Assembly (NCBI GenBank): GCA_963769255.1
Contig: CAVYKV010000002.1
Coordinates: forward strand, 310,001-374,000
Source of the DNA: JAKACA01 sp963769255
GTDB lineage: Bacteria; Actinomycetota; Acidimicrobiia; Acidimicrobiales; Bog-793
Length of the DNA: 64,000 bases
Reading direction: 5' to 3'
Below the pieces are notes generated by a model that was not told the origin of the DNA, did not search any database, and worked only from the letters and a program-made list of their open reading frames with translations. Below are positions 8,147 to 16,548 of this stretch, one piece after another. Both the position numbers and the translations under genes were made by a program. Within the stretch, counting starts at the first letter, position 1. Every line of letters starts with the position of its first letter.

Positions 8147-9316
8147 CTAGTCGTCGGAGTACGGGAAGGGTGGCGCGATGGGGTCCCCCTCCTCGAAGCG
8201 CGTGGGACGAAAGGCCGTGAGGTCGATCGATCGCGCCCGTCCCGTCGTCACGATCTCGGCGACTCCCTCCCCGACGGCCGGCGAGATCTTGAACCCCATC
8301 CCGGAGAAGCCCACCGCCAGCACCAGCCCGTCGAGCCCGGGGATACGGCCGAGAAGCGGCCGGTAGTCGGGCGTCATGTCGTAGACGCCCGTGATCCCGC
8401 CGCCGATGCCGGCCTCGGCGAGTGACGGGAGGCGCCGTGAGGCCGCCTCGACGAGGGCCGCCAGCTCGTCAGGATCCGCTGCCGCCGCCACGGCCGTGTC
8501 GGGGGGAGGGGGCACCCTCGGGCCGACGAAGGAACCGACGACGGTGGCTTCGCCACCGCCGCCATCGGGCCGGAAGTAGGTCCCCGTCGTCGAGTCGATG
8601 CACGCCACGGGTGCGCCGAGACCGGGGGCGTGCCGCACGTGGGCAACCCGGTGGAGCTCGAGCTCGATGGGCACGTCGACGCCGGCCGTGGCGAGGAGGG
8701 GAGGCGACCAGACGCCGGAGGCGACGACGACGGTGCCGGCGCTCTCCCGCCCGAGATCGGTCTCGACCCCGACGACTCGTCCACCCTCCATGGCGAGGGA
8801 CCTCACCTCGGCACCCGACCGATAGCTGACGCCGGCGTCACGGGCTGCCGCCATGAAGTCGCCGGCCACGACGCTGCCGTCTCCGTAGCCGCCGTGCTCC
8901 TCCCAGGCGGCCAGCTCGACGTCGTCACAGCACAGCCCGGGCGCCAGCTCGGAGAGGGCGGCGGCGTCGACGACCTCGGCCCGCGCCCCCAGCCGGCACT
9001 GCATAGCGACGTTGGCCCGCAGCTGCGCCTCTTCGGAGGGAAGGACGATGCGCACGAAGCCCGTCCGCCGCACGCACGAGGAGCGCCCCACCAGCTCGGG
9101 CCATTCGTCGAACATGTGGTCGCTCCGCACGGCGAGCTCGACTTCGGGCCCGAACGTGTAGTGCATGCGGACGAGTGCCGAGGAACGGCTGCTCATGCCC
9201 GAGCCCGCGTGCTGGCGCTCGAGCACGAGGACGTCTCCGGCGCCCAGCCTGCCGAGGTGAAAGGCCGTGGACGCACCGATCACGCCGGCGCCGACCACGA
9301 TGACGTCGGGACTCAT
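8147..9316 (-). CDS. DAO-family FAD-dependent oxidase (sarcosine oxidase-like)
   Basis: The 389-residue protein starts MSPDVIVVGAGVIGASTAFHL, a Rossmann FAD-binding motif (GxGxxG). It continues with the DAO-fold pattern: a second GAEVRSLAME strand, VVVASGVWSPPLL, and a C-terminal GLDGLVLAVGFSGMGFKISPAVGE segment that closes the FAD site. Enzymes of this type oxidise secondary or N-methylated amines. Its ATG overlaps the stop of the upstream FAD enzyme by 4 bases (ATGA), so both are coupled. Together with the Rieske gene it suggests stepwise oxidation or demethylation of an amine. Confidence 0.85.
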   Translation of the reverse strand: MSPDVIVVGAGVIGASTAFHLGRLGAGDVLVLERQHAGSGMSSRSSALVRMHYTFGPEVELAVRSDHMFDEWPELVGRSSCVRRTGFVRIVLPSEEAQLRANVAMQCRLGARAEVVDAAALSELAPGLCCDDVELAAWEEHGGYGDGSVVAGDFMAAARDAGVSYRSGAEVRSLAMEGGRVVGVETDLGRESAGTVVVASGVWSPPLLATAGVDVPIELELHRVAHVRHAPGLGAPVACIDSTTGTYFRPDGGGGEATVVGSFVGPRVPPPPDTAVAAAADPDELAALVEAASRRLPSLAEAGIGGGITGVYDMTPDYRPLLGRIPGLDGLVLAVGFSGMGFKISPAVGEGVAEIVTTGRARSIDLTAFRPTRFEEGDPIAPPFPYSDD

Positions 9317-10929
9317 CGGGCCTTCTGCTTCTTGAGATCGGACAGGACCCGCCGGGCGGCGTTGAAGCCGGGAGCGCCTGTCACGCCGCCGCCCGGGTGG
9401 GCGCCGGCGCTGCAGAGGTAGAGGCCGCCGATCGGTGTGGCGTAGCGGGCGTAACCGGGCACCGGGCGCATGTGGAAGAGCTGGTCCGGGGCGACGTCGC
9501 CGTGGAAGATGTTGCCCTCCGTAAGTCCGTAGGTGCGCTCGAGGTCGAGCGGTGTGAGCACCTGCCGGGCGAGGACGGCCCCGGGGACGTTCGGGGCGAA
9601 GTGGCCGATCCGCTCGACGACTCGGTCGCCGAGCTCGTCGCGCCGCGTGTCCCAGCTGCCGTCGGCGAGGCGGTAGGGCACGTACTGGACGAAACACGTC
9701 ATGACGTGGCGTCCCCCCGGGGCGAGGGAGTCGTCGACGTTGGAGGCGACGACGCAGTCCACGAAGAGCTCGTGAGCCTCGGCCAGCTCGCCCCGCTTCG
9801 ACCGGTCGTAGCAGGCGTCCGCCACCGCCAGCTCCGGCGGGAGCGTGAAGAGGGAGCGGCGGCCGGGCCCGGCGTCTCGTGGCATGCCGAGGACAGCGGG
9901 TTCGGCGTCGAGAACGAGGTTGACCTTGGCGCAGGGACCGTCCATCTTGATGCCCTCGACGGCGGCGCGGAAGTCCTCCGGGAGCTCGGGCTTGTCGATC
10001 AACCGGAGGAAGGTGTGCTTCGGATCCGCCCCCGAGAGCACCGTCGTGGCCGAGATCTCGGAGCCGTCGGCGAGGACGACACCTCGTGCCCGTCCGCTCT
10101 TCACGAGGACGCGCTCGACCTCGGCACTCGTGCGGATCTGCAGTCCGCGGGCACGGCCGGCGGAGGCGATGGCAGCGGTGATGGCACCCATGCCGCCCAT
10201 GACATGGCCGAAGAACCCCTGCAGGCTCTCCTCTCCTCCCGTCAAGAGGTGGAAGGCGAGCCCGACGAGCGTGCCGGGCTGGTAGGGCCCGCCGTGCTTG
10301 CCGTAAAGGTTGTTGGCGAGCATGAGGGCCTTGGCCTCCCGGGACTCGAAGTGCGAGTCGATGAACTGACCGAGGCTGCCCGTCAGCAGGCGCGTGAGGC
10401 CCTCGACGTCCTCGCCCGTCGTCCCGCGCAGGCGCCGCCCGATGCGGGCGGCGTCACGGTAGCGCTGCAGCCGAGAACCTCGCGTGTCCGGCGGCAGCTC
10501 CATGAAGAGCGGCTGCAGCCGGGCCGCGAGGTGGCGCAGCTCGGCGTCGGCGTCGACGAAGGCGTGGGCGTCGCGTTCCGAGAACGGCTTCAGCTCGGCC
10601 GCTGTCCGCTCCACCTCGTTCCAGTGGGCGACGACCGTGCCGCCCTCGAGGGCGACCTGTAGCGCAGGCTCGCAGGGGACCATCCGGAGGCCGTGCTTGC
10701 CGAGCTCGAGGGCCCGGATCACCTCGGGGCGCAACATGCTGGCGATGTAGGACGTCGTGGAGGCCCTGCAGCCGGGGGCGATCTCTTCGGTCACGCAGCA
10801 GCCGCCGATGATCTCTCGGCGCTCCAGCACGAGGGTGGAGAGGCCGGATGAGGCCAAGAGGGCGCCTGCCGTGAGGCCGTTGTGGCCCCCGCCGATGATG
10901 ACGGCGTCGAAGCTGTTGTGACCCCCCAT
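9313..10929 (-). CDS. Phytoene-desaturase-like/PYROXD2-like FAD oxidoreductase
   Basis: The 538-residue protein starts with an FAD-binding Rossmann motif (AVIIGGGHNGLTAGALLA). It ends with the typical flavin-closing segment of CrtI/PYROXD2-type amine oxidoreductases (PIGGLYLCSAGAHPGGGVTGAPG). The substrate is unknown; similarity to carotenoid desaturases is structural, and no carotenoid genes are nearby. ATG 10929 is preceded by GGGAG; an in-frame ATG also exists at 10968, but a palindrome lies between the two, so the shorter form is preferred. It is the first gene of the four-gene operon reading to 6189. Confidence 0.84.
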   Translation of the reverse strand: MGGHNSFDAVIIGGGHNGLTAGALLASSGLSTLVLERREIIGGCCVTEEIAPGCRASTTSYIASMLRPEVIRALELGKHGLRMVPCEPALQVALEGGTVVAHWNEVERTAAELKPFSERDAHAFVDADAELRHLAARLQPLFMELPPDTRGSRLQRYRDAARIGRRLRGTTGEDVEGLTRLLTGSLGQFIDSHFESREAKALMLANNLYGKHGGPYQPGTLVGLAFHLLTGGEESLQGFFGHVMGGMGAITAAIASAGRARGLQIRTSAEVERVLVKSGRARGVVLADGSEISATTVLSGADPKHTFLRLIDKPELPEDFRAAVEGIKMDGPCAKVNLVLDAEPAVLGMPRDAGPGRRSLFTLPPELAVADACYDRSKRGELAEAHELFVDCVVASNVDDSLAPGGRHVMTCFVQYVPYRLADGSWDTRRDELGDRVVERIGHFAPNVPGAVLARQVLTPLDLERTYGLTEGNIFHGDVAPDQLFHMRPVPGYARYATPIGGLYLCSAGAHPGGGVTGAPGFNAARRVLSDLKKQKAR

Positions 10930-10934
10930 TGTTG

Positions 10935-10949
10935 CTGACTCCCAGTCAG
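10935..10949. promoter_or_regulatory. Perfect 6-3-6 palindrome, candidate TetR operator
   Basis: CTGACT-CCC-AGTCAG is a perfect inverted repeat located between the promoter candidate (10971-11000) and the start codon (10929) of the FAD/Rieske/TetR operon. TetR-family regulators commonly bind such sites to block their own operon. Direct evidence is only the symmetry and position. Confidence 0.5.
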
Positions 10950-10970
10950 TTAGGCGTCTCGAACTCAACC

Positions 10971-11000
10971 AGTATGGACCCTGGCCTCTGTGTGGGTCAA
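10971..11000 (-). promoter_or_regulatory. Candidate promoter of the FAD/Rieske/TetR operon
   Basis: On the minus strand, TTGACC (10995-11000) is separated by 18 bases from CATACT (10971-10976), a reasonable sigma70-type match. Transcription would begin close to the palindrome at 10935-10949. Confidence 0.4.
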
Positions 11001-11032
11001 ACCTTTCGTGATCGGGCCATTGTTCGACTTAG

Positions 11033-11049
11033 GGTCACTTATGGTCACT
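11033..11049. repeat. Tandem GGTCACT repeat, 10-bp period
   Basis: GGTCACT occurs twice, separated by TAT, so the two copies lie on the same face of the helix. It sits in the divergent region between the FAD operon and the VOC gene. A regulator binding site is possible, but nothing nearby identifies the protein. Confidence 0.3.
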
Positions 11050-11107
11050 GATCGTTCTGTTGGGCGGGCGAGGCGGCTGGTGGGGCTACTGAACGCCCAT
11101 CGGTAGC

Positions 11108-11509
11108 GTGCACGGGATGATCCGTTTCCAGGCTCTGTGCATCGACGCTTCGGACCCTCGCAGGATCGCCGACTTCTGGGAGGCCGCCCTCGGCTGGCGC
11201 CGGACCGCCGACGAGGACGACGAGGTCGTCCTCGAACCACCGCAGGGCAGTGCCGAGGACGGCGTCGCCCCCGACCTCCTCTTCCTCAAGGTGCCGGAGC
11301 ACAAGACGGTGAAGAACCGCCTTCACATCGATCTCCGGCCGGAGGACCAGGCAGCCGAGGTCGCCCGGTTGGAGTCCCTCGGGGCTCGGCGCGTCGAGGT
11401 CGGGCAGAGCGCGGATCCGAGCGCCACCTGGGTCGTGCTCGCCGACCCGGACGGCAACGAATTCTGCGTCCTGCGGGCGCTCACGGCGGGGGAGCTCGAG
11501 GAGGCGTGA
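11108..11509 (+). CDS. VOC-superfamily (glyoxalase-like) protein
   Basis: The protein is about 133 residues. It has a single glyoxalase-like fold: a first beta-alpha-beta unit (FQALCIDASDPRRIADFWEAALGW) and a second ending in WVVLADPDGNEFCVLR. His in the NRLHIDLRP segment and Glu in NEFCVL sit where metal ligands usually lie. Function may be dioxygenase, isomerase or binding protein and cannot be decided. GTG 11108 and ATG 11117 are both possible starts, and no clear Shine-Dalgarno is seen. The luciferase-like gene follows 85 bases later in the same direction. Confidence 0.75.
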   Translation: MHGMIRFQALCIDASDPRRIADFWEAALGWRRTADEDDEVVLEPPQGSAEDGVAPDLLFLKVPEHKTVKNRLHIDLRPEDQAAEVARLESLGARRVEVGQSADPSATWVVLADPDGNEFCVLRALTAGELEEA

Positions 11510-11594
11510 GCCCCACCGCTCTCCCGCTCGCCCTGGGCGACTGCTCGCCCTGCCCCCCAGGCCGGCATCGCCCCCCACGACTCGGAGGCCGCTC

Positions 11595-12437
11595 GTGAAC
11601 TACGGCATCGTCCTTCCCGGGGGTACCGCCCCCGAGCAGCTGGAGCAGGCGGTGCTCGCCGAGGAACACGGCTGGGATGGCGTGTTCGTCTGGGAGGCCG
11701 CCTCCGGCGTCGATGCATGGACCTTGCTCGGGGCCATGGCGGCACGGACGAGCCGGGTGCGACTCGGCACGATGCTGACGCCCCTGCCCTGGCGCCGGCC
11801 CTGGAAGGTGGCGAGCGAGATGGTGACGCTCGACCAGATCTCCTCCGGTCGGGCGATCCTTGCCGTCGGGCTCGGCGCCATCACGACCGACCTGCCCGAC
11901 ACGGGCGAGGTCACGGATCTGCGAGGCCGCGCAGAGCTGCTCGACGAGGGCATCGACCTCGTTCGGCTCCTGTGGGACGGCGCCACGAGCTTCCACGGTT
12001 CGCACTACGACTACGAGTGCGAGCGAGACGACCTCGTGGCCGTGGGCCGCCCCGTGCAGGAGCGTCTCCCCATCTGGGTCGTCGGCGCCTGGCCGAGGCC
12101 CCGTTCCATGAGGCGCGTGCTGCGCTGCGACGGCGTCGTCCCGCAGTTCGAAGGCGACGAGGGAGCGACGGCCGCCGGCATCGCCGCCATCCGCGCCTGG
12201 CTGGACGAACAGGGGATGGGACCCGACTTCGACATCGTGGCCGACGGGTCGACGCCGGCGGGCGCCCCGGAGGCGGCGCTCGCCGAGGTGACACCGCTGG
12301 CGGCCGCCGGCCTGACGTGGTGGCTGGAGACGCTCTGGGAGATGCCCCATCATTCCGCCGAGCGCATGGCCCAGGTGCACGAGCGGCTGATCGCCGGACC
12401 GCCCTCGCCCGACCACCCGCCAGATCCGGGCGGGTGA
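11595..12437 (+). CDS. LLM-class (F420-type) oxidoreductase
   Basis: The 280-residue protein starts MNYGIVLPGGTAPEQLEQAVLAEEHGWDGVFVWE. It has the barrel features of the luciferase-like family (RVRLGTMLTPLPWRRPWKVASEMVTLDQISSGRAILAVGLG) and a short C-terminal region, the compact architecture often using coenzyme F420 in actinobacteria. The cofactor is inferred from the lineage. The start codon is GTG. It may share a transcript with the upstream VOC gene. The C-terminal segment LTWWLETLWEMPHHSAERM is typical for this subfamily. Confidence 0.82.
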   Translation: MNYGIVLPGGTAPEQLEQAVLAEEHGWDGVFVWEAASGVDAWTLLGAMAARTSRVRLGTMLTPLPWRRPWKVASEMVTLDQISSGRAILAVGLGAITTDLPDTGEVTDLRGRAELLDEGIDLVRLLWDGATSFHGSHYDYECERDDLVAVGRPVQERLPIWVVGAWPRPRSMRRVLRCDGVVPQFEGDEGATAAGIAAIRAWLDEQGMGPDFDIVADGSTPAGAPEAALAEVTPLAAAGLTWWLETLWEMPHHSAERMAQVHERLIAGPPSPDHPPDPGG

Positions 12438-12588
12438 CCGGCGGCGCCGAGTCGGTAAGAGGACTGCGGCCCGGGCGCTGAATCGGGGGGCGTCGCAAAA
12501 GATCCTTCTCACCACCCTCATTCCCGAGCAGAATGTGAGGACACGGCACCGACACTGACATCGTGCCGGGAGGAGGCAGAGGCAGATC

Positions 12589-13017
12589 ATGACCACCACG
12601 CCCTCAGGACCGTCAATCGTGGTCGGTGTCGACGGCTCGGCACATTCGGGAACGGCGCTCGCCTGGGCGATCGACGAAGCGAAGCTCCGCGGTGCGGCTC
12701 TTCACGTCATTCACAGTTTCGTGGTCCCGCGCACGATCGTCGACACGATGGATCACGGGTTGTTCCCCGAACTGGCCGCAGAAGCCCAAAAGGAGCTGGA
12801 CACCCTCCTCGAGAACGGGCCCTCCACGGAAGGGGTCGACGTCCACGCCGAGATCGTCGCCGGCCACGCCGGCAAGGTGCTCGTCGCCGCCAGCAAGGGA
12901 GCGGCCTTGCTCGTCGTCGGCAACCGTGGCCACGGCGGGTTCGAGGAGGTGGTGCTCGGGTCGACAGCCACCCAGTGCGTTCACCACGCCCACTGCCCGG
13001 TCGTCGTGGTCCGGTGA
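12589..13017 (+). CDS. Universal stress protein (UspA family, ATP-binding type)
   Basis: The 142-residue single-domain Usp has an N-terminal strand IVVGVDGSAHSGTAL and the ATP-binding C-terminal motif GNRGHGGFEEVVLGSTATQ (G-x2-G-x9-G-S/T). This places it with nucleotide-binding Usps that respond to starvation or oxygen limitation. A purine-rich GGGAGGAGGCAGAGG segment lies just before the ATG. The truncated haemoglobin gene starts 33 bases after its stop on the same strand, so a shared stress or hypoxia transcript is likely. Confidence 0.9.
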   Translation: MTTTPSGPSIVVGVDGSAHSGTALAWAIDEAKLRGAALHVIHSFVVPRTIVDTMDHGLFPELAAEAQKELDTLLENGPSTEGVDVHAEIVAGHAGKVLVAASKGAALLVVGNRGHGGFEEVVLGSTATQCVHHAHCPVVVVR

Positions 13018-13050
13018 GCTCGCTCGGCCGCCTCGGGTAACCTCCTCGGC

Positions 13051-13500
13051 GTGGCGGGCCAGGAGGAACAAGACGCTGCCACGGCGGACGATCGCTCCGT
13101 TCCCGTCATCCGAGTCTCACTCCAGGGTCGTGTCGGTGGCATCTACGAGCGCGTGGGTGCCGAGTGGTTCGTGCGGCTCGTCGAGCGCTTCTACGACGGG
13201 GTCGAGACGGACCCGGTTCTCCGGCCGCTCTACCCGGACGACCTGACGGCATCACGTCGCCATCTCACCCTCTTCCTCGCGCAATACTTCGGCGGTCCGG
13301 CTGACTACAACGCCGTTCGGGGCCACCCTCGCCTCCGCATGCGCCACGCCCCGTTCACCATCGGCCCGGCTGAGCGAGACACCTGGCTGAAGCTGATGTC
13401 GGCAGCCGTTCGTGCCGGCGGACTCGGGAGGGAGGACGAGGCCGAGATGCTCTCCTACTTCGTCGCCGCCGCCGCCACGCTCGTCAACTCGGAGGGCTGA
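13051..13500 (+). CDS. glbO: Group II truncated haemoglobin
   Basis: The 149-residue protein has an N-terminal extension of about 20 residues and the trHbO core: the IYERVGAEWFVRLVERFYDGV helix region, LRPLYPDDL, LTLFLAQYFGGP, the proximal His region HPRLRMRHAPF and the conserved Trp of group II (RDTWLKLM). GlbO proteins bind O2 or NO at haem. The start codon is GTG, immediately after the Usp gene. Co-localisation with a Usp supports a role under low oxygen or nitrosative stress. Confidence 0.9.
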   Translation: MAGQEEQDAATADDRSVPVIRVSLQGRVGGIYERVGAEWFVRLVERFYDGVETDPVLRPLYPDDLTASRRHLTLFLAQYFGGPADYNAVRGHPRLRMRHAPFTIGPAERDTWLKLMSAAVRAGGLGREDEAEMLSYFVAAAATLVNSEG

Positions 13501-13599
13501 ACGACCCCGGTGCTCACGGCTCCGATCCGCTGTCCGTCCTGATCCGTGTCACTTGGGGATTTGCGCCCTTCACAAGACTGAACAGATCGGGAGACGTCC

Positions 13600-13797
13600 G
13601 TGTGGGTTCGAGGAGTCATCGGCATCGTGTTGTGCATCGCGGGTGTCGTCTGGATCGCCCAGGGAATCGGCAGCCTGCACGGGTCGTTCATGACAGGGCA
13701 CCGCCAGTACGCCGTCCTCGGAGCCGGCGCCATCGTCGCCGGGCTCGCCATGTTCGCCTGGGCGCACCGGCGACGGAGCCAAGGTGCCGACTCGTGA
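13600..13797 (+). CDS. Small two-helix membrane protein
   Basis: The 65-residue protein has two hydrophobic helices (about residues 4-25 and 39-57) and a basic C-terminus (HRRRSQ). The start is GTG with a GGGAG ribosome binding site about 8 bases upstream. Function is unknown. It follows glbO by 99 bases on the same strand. Confidence 0.6.
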   Translation: MWVRGVIGIVLCIAGVVWIAQGIGSLHGSFMTGHRQYAVLGAGAIVAGLAMFAWAHRRRSQGADS

Positions 13798-13892
13798 GCA
13801 CCTTCCCTCGACGGGTGAGCTCCATCCGGCCCGCACCTCGTGGCCCGTCCCCGTGATCCGCCGCCTCGTCGTGCCGCCTGACCGCCGCTGAC

Positions 13893-14432
13893 TCAGCCCC
13901 CGACCCTGAAGTCGAGCAGGAGGTACCCCGATGGAGAGGCGACGTCTCGCGTGAGCGTCAGCCGCTTCGGCAACGCCTTGTCGAAGAGCTTCCGGCCGTG
14001 CACTTGCACGGCGGGAGCGATCACCAGCCGCAACTCGTCCACCAGGTCCCGCTCGAGCAGCGAATGGGTCAGCGCGATGCTCCCGTGTACCCCGACATCG
14101 CCGCCGGGCCTGCCCTTCAGACCGGAGACGAACTCGACGAGCCCACCATCGATCACCGTGGTGTTCTGCCAGGTGTGGCCGGGAGTTGTCGAGGTCGCCA
14201 CGAACTTCTCGACGCCGTTGATGAAGCTGGCGAACGGCTCGTACTCGGCGGTCGGCCAGAAGGCGGCCCACTCGTCGTAGGTTCGGCGCCCGAGGAGCAC
14301 GGAGTCCTGAGTGGCGATGACACGGCCGAGGTTCTCCCCCATCACGTCGTCGAACTCGGTGATGAAATCGTCCGGCTGCTCCGCCACCCCGTCGAGCGAC
14401 AACAACTCGTAGACGACGACCTTCCGCATCAC
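13893..14432 (-). CDS. Dihydrofolate reductase-like (RibD C-terminal domain) protein
   Basis: The 179-residue protein has the RibD_C/DHFR-like fold: VVYELLSLDGVAEQPDD at the N-terminus, VLLGRRTYDEWAAFWP, GDVGVHGSIALTHSLLERDLVDELRLVIAPAV and a final LLLDFRVGG strand. These NADPH-binding proteins form a large actinobacterial family separate from true DHFR, usually with unknown substrate. It stands alone between the small membrane gene (convergent) and the IclR gene. Confidence 0.82.
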   Translation of the reverse strand: MMRKVVVYELLSLDGVAEQPDDFITEFDDVMGENLGRVIATQDSVLLGRRTYDEWAAFWPTAEYEPFASFINGVEKFVATSTTPGHTWQNTTVIDGGLVEFVSGLKGRPGGDVGVHGSIALTHSLLERDLVDELRLVIAPAVQVHGRKLFDKALPKRLTLTRDVASPSGYLLLDFRVGG

Positions 14433-14527
14433 ATCATCTCCCTCTCCTCGGTGGGCGGCCTCATGGGGAACGACGCACGATTGCTGCCGAACTCATCGCC
14501 GAAGCGTGTCCTCGCGGGCAACGGTCG

Positions 14528-15340
14528 CTAGACGGCGGATGCGTCCCGGTAGCCGAGCGCATGGGCCGCCGCTCGTGCCGCCGTCTTCAACTGGGCGACG
14601 ATCTGCGGATAGCGCTTCCGCGGGATGCGCAGGCTCGGTCCTGTGACGGCGAGTACCTCAGTAGGTCTGTCGGCGTGCCCCACGGGGGTCGAGATGCCGA
14701 CGCAGCCGAGCTCGAACTCCTCGTCGCTCACGGCGAACCCGCTCGTACGAACCCGCTGCAGCTCCCTTCGGAGACGGGCAGGATCGGTGATGGTGCGCGG
14801 CGTGAGAGCGCTCAGCGGCTGCTGGAGGAGCTCGTCGAGCTCCTCCGCCGACAAGGAGGCGAGAAGGATTTTGCCAGGCGACGAGGTATGGAGAGGGAAT
14901 TCCTTGCCCACCCAGTTGACGCTCAACACCGCTGGGGGGTCGACTTCGTCGACGACAGTCGCCTGAAGCCCCTTCACGACACACAGCCCCGCTGACTCCC
15001 CCGTCGACTCGACCAGTGCCTCGAGCACGGGACGGACGAGGCGCACGACAGCCTGCTCTCGGTCGAGGACGCCGGCGGCGATGGCCACGGCGCCATACCC
15101 GACCCGAAACCCGCCACCCGGCGACACACGCTCCACGAGACCCTCGCCCTCGAGGGTGCTGATGAGTCGCCAGGCCGTCGTCCGCTGCAGCCCGCAGGCA
15201 GCGGCCAGCACCGGCACGGTCGTGGGTCCTTTCGACGAGGCCAGTTGCTTGAGCAGCTGGATGGCCCGCGCCACGGACTGGATCCGGGTCCCTTCCTCGG
15301 GCAGCGGCCCATTCGGCCGTCGCCCCCTGCTCGGCGTCAT
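14528..15340 (-). CDS. IclR-family transcriptional regulator
   Basis: The 270-residue protein has an N-terminal winged helix (about residues 20-80, IQSVARAIQLLKQLA ... CGLQRTTAWRLISTLEGEGLVER) and an IclR effector domain with the conserved LHTSSPGKILLASL segment and GCVGISTPVG. IclR proteins sense small acids and bind inverted repeats upstream of catabolic genes. Its ATG overlaps the stop of the 2OG oxygenase gene (ATGA), so the two are one transcript. The 7-5-7 inverted repeat at 16392-16410, upstream of that transcript, is the candidate operator. Confidence 0.88.
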   Translation of the reverse strand: MTPSRGRRPNGPLPEEGTRIQSVARAIQLLKQLASSKGPTTVPVLAAACGLQRTTAWRLISTLEGEGLVERVSPGGGFRVGYGAVAIAAGVLDREQAVVRLVRPVLEALVESTGESAGLCVVKGLQATVVDEVDPPAVLSVNWVGKEFPLHTSSPGKILLASLSAEELDELLQQPLSALTPRTITDPARLRRELQRVRTSGFAVSDEEFELGCVGISTPVGHADRPTEVLAVTGPSLRIPRKRYPQIVAQLKTAARAAAHALGYRDASAV

Positions 15341-16299
15341 CCGAGGTTGACGATGCTGCCCTCGTCGTCGCTCTCGAACTCGTCGATCGCGGCCTGGGCG
15401 TCGGCGAGGCACTCACGCAGCTGGTCGCGGACCTCCTCGAGCGGCAGGCTGAAGTCGGGCTGCTCGTCGAGGAAGTGCTGCAGCCGGGCGATCGTCCGGT
15501 ACGCGGCGAGGTTGGCCCATTCGACGAGTGCGACCTCGCGGCCGTCCGCCTTTCGCAAGACCGGAAGCACGGTCGGCTCCCGGAACAGGGGATCGGCGCA
15601 GTAGTAGGAGGCGACCAGTGAGACGCGGGGGTGCGGCTCCAGCAGGGGTGCTGCCCGGTGCAGCACCTGGTGCCCCTGCTGGAAGAACGCCCAGCCGGCG
15701 CCCGGATAGGCAACTTGGACGATGCGATCGTCGGGGATCCGGCCGCCGCCGCGCAGGATCGCCTCGCCCTCGGCGACGGTCCCGAAGAAGTACTCCGTGT
15801 TGCCACCCTTCATCGTCGCCGGATCGCTCAGCAGCATGACGAAGTCGAAGGCCACCACGTCGTAGTGCCAGACGTCGACGGCACGACTGAGGTCGTCCGG
15901 CGGGAAGTTCAGCTGGACACGATGATGCCGAATCGGGTGAGGACGCAGATCCGCCTTGGCAACGTCGCAGAGATAGGCGACCAGGTGTGGGTCGCTGTAC
16001 ATGCCGTCGAAGAACTCCGAGCGGTAGGTGCACCCGCGCATGCGCTTGGAGCGCTCGTCGCTGAGAGCGATCTGCTCGAGCTCCTTGGCGATCTCGAAGG
16101 CGACGCGCACTCCCTCGTCGCTGAGGATCCGGAACGGCTCGGTGACGGCGACGGGCGACAGCAGGATCTCGTCGGGGACATCACCCAGCTCCGAGAAGTC
16201 GTGGCTGCGGGGTCGCCCCTCGAGCTGCAGATACCTCGCCTCCCAGGGGACGTCCGCCTTGACCATCTCGTACGAACGAGGTCGATCGAGCCGTGTCAT
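15337..16299 (-). CDS. Phytanoyl-CoA dioxygenase-like Fe(II)/2-oxoglutarate oxygenase
   Basis: The 320-residue protein has a double-stranded beta-helix core with the iron triad: His and Asp in WHYDVV and the distal His in QVLHRAAPLL, followed by Arg in HPRVSL for 2-oxoglutarate binding. HxD marks a hydroxylase; the related HalD/BesD-type radical halogenases have Gly in place of the Asp, so a halogenase is not predicted. The substrate is unknown. ATG 16299 follows AAAGGAG. The gene heads a two-gene operon with the IclR regulator. Confidence 0.72.
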   Translation of the reverse strand: MTRLDRPRSYEMVKADVPWEARYLQLEGRPRSHDFSELGDVPDEILLSPVAVTEPFRILSDEGVRVAFEIAKELEQIALSDERSKRMRGCTYRSEFFDGMYSDPHLVAYLCDVAKADLRPHPIRHHRVQLNFPPDDLSRAVDVWHYDVVAFDFVMLLSDPATMKGGNTEYFFGTVAEGEAILRGGGRIPDDRIVQVAYPGAGWAFFQQGHQVLHRAAPLLEPHPRVSLVASYYCADPLFREPTVLPVLRKADGREVALVEWANLAAYRTIARLQHFLDEQPDFSLPLEEVRDQLRECLADAQAAIDEFESDDEGSIVNLG

Positions 16300-16339
16300 C
16301 GGTCGCTCCTTTGTCTCCGCGCAACACACCAGTGCGGGC

Positions 16340-16368
16340 AATCTACGGAGAACGTCCGCCACCGTCAA
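16340..16368 (-). promoter_or_regulatory. Candidate promoter of the 2OG oxygenase/IclR operon
   Basis: On the minus strand, TTGACG (16363-16368) and TAGATT (16340-16345) are separated by exactly 17 bases. The start codon is about 40 bases downstream. Confidence 0.45.
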
Positions 16369-16383
16369 CCAATACGCAACATC

Positions 16384-16410
16384 GTTTCACGATACGAAAC
16401 GAATTCGTAT
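16384..16410. promoter_or_regulatory. Overlapping inverted repeats, candidate IclR operator
   Basis: Two inverted repeats overlap: GTTTC-N7-GAAAC (16384-16400) and a perfect 7-bp repeat ATACGAA-N5-TTCGTAT (16392-16410). They lie immediately upstream of the -35 box of the oxygenase/IclR operon, where IclR proteins usually bind. The AT-rich composition stands out from the surrounding sequence. Confidence 0.55.
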
Positions 16411-16548
16411 GCTCGTCCGACTCGGAGGCCGACGGTGACGGCGAGCTCCTCTCTTCAGTCGGTGGTTGTCGCGGGCGGGTTGCGGTCGTTGACGGCGGCC
16501 ATCGCTTGACACGAAGCTGATGCATTCAGCCGCGTGAGGAGGAACCCG

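Noticed and set aside
9313..10929. Phytoene desaturase in a carotenoid pathway
   Set aside because: No crtB/crtE-type genes nearby; context is a Rieske/amine-oxidase operon.
15337..16299. 2OG halogenase assignment for the IclR-linked oxygenase
   Set aside because: The iron motif is HxD (WHYD); BesD/HalD-type halogenases lack the Asp.
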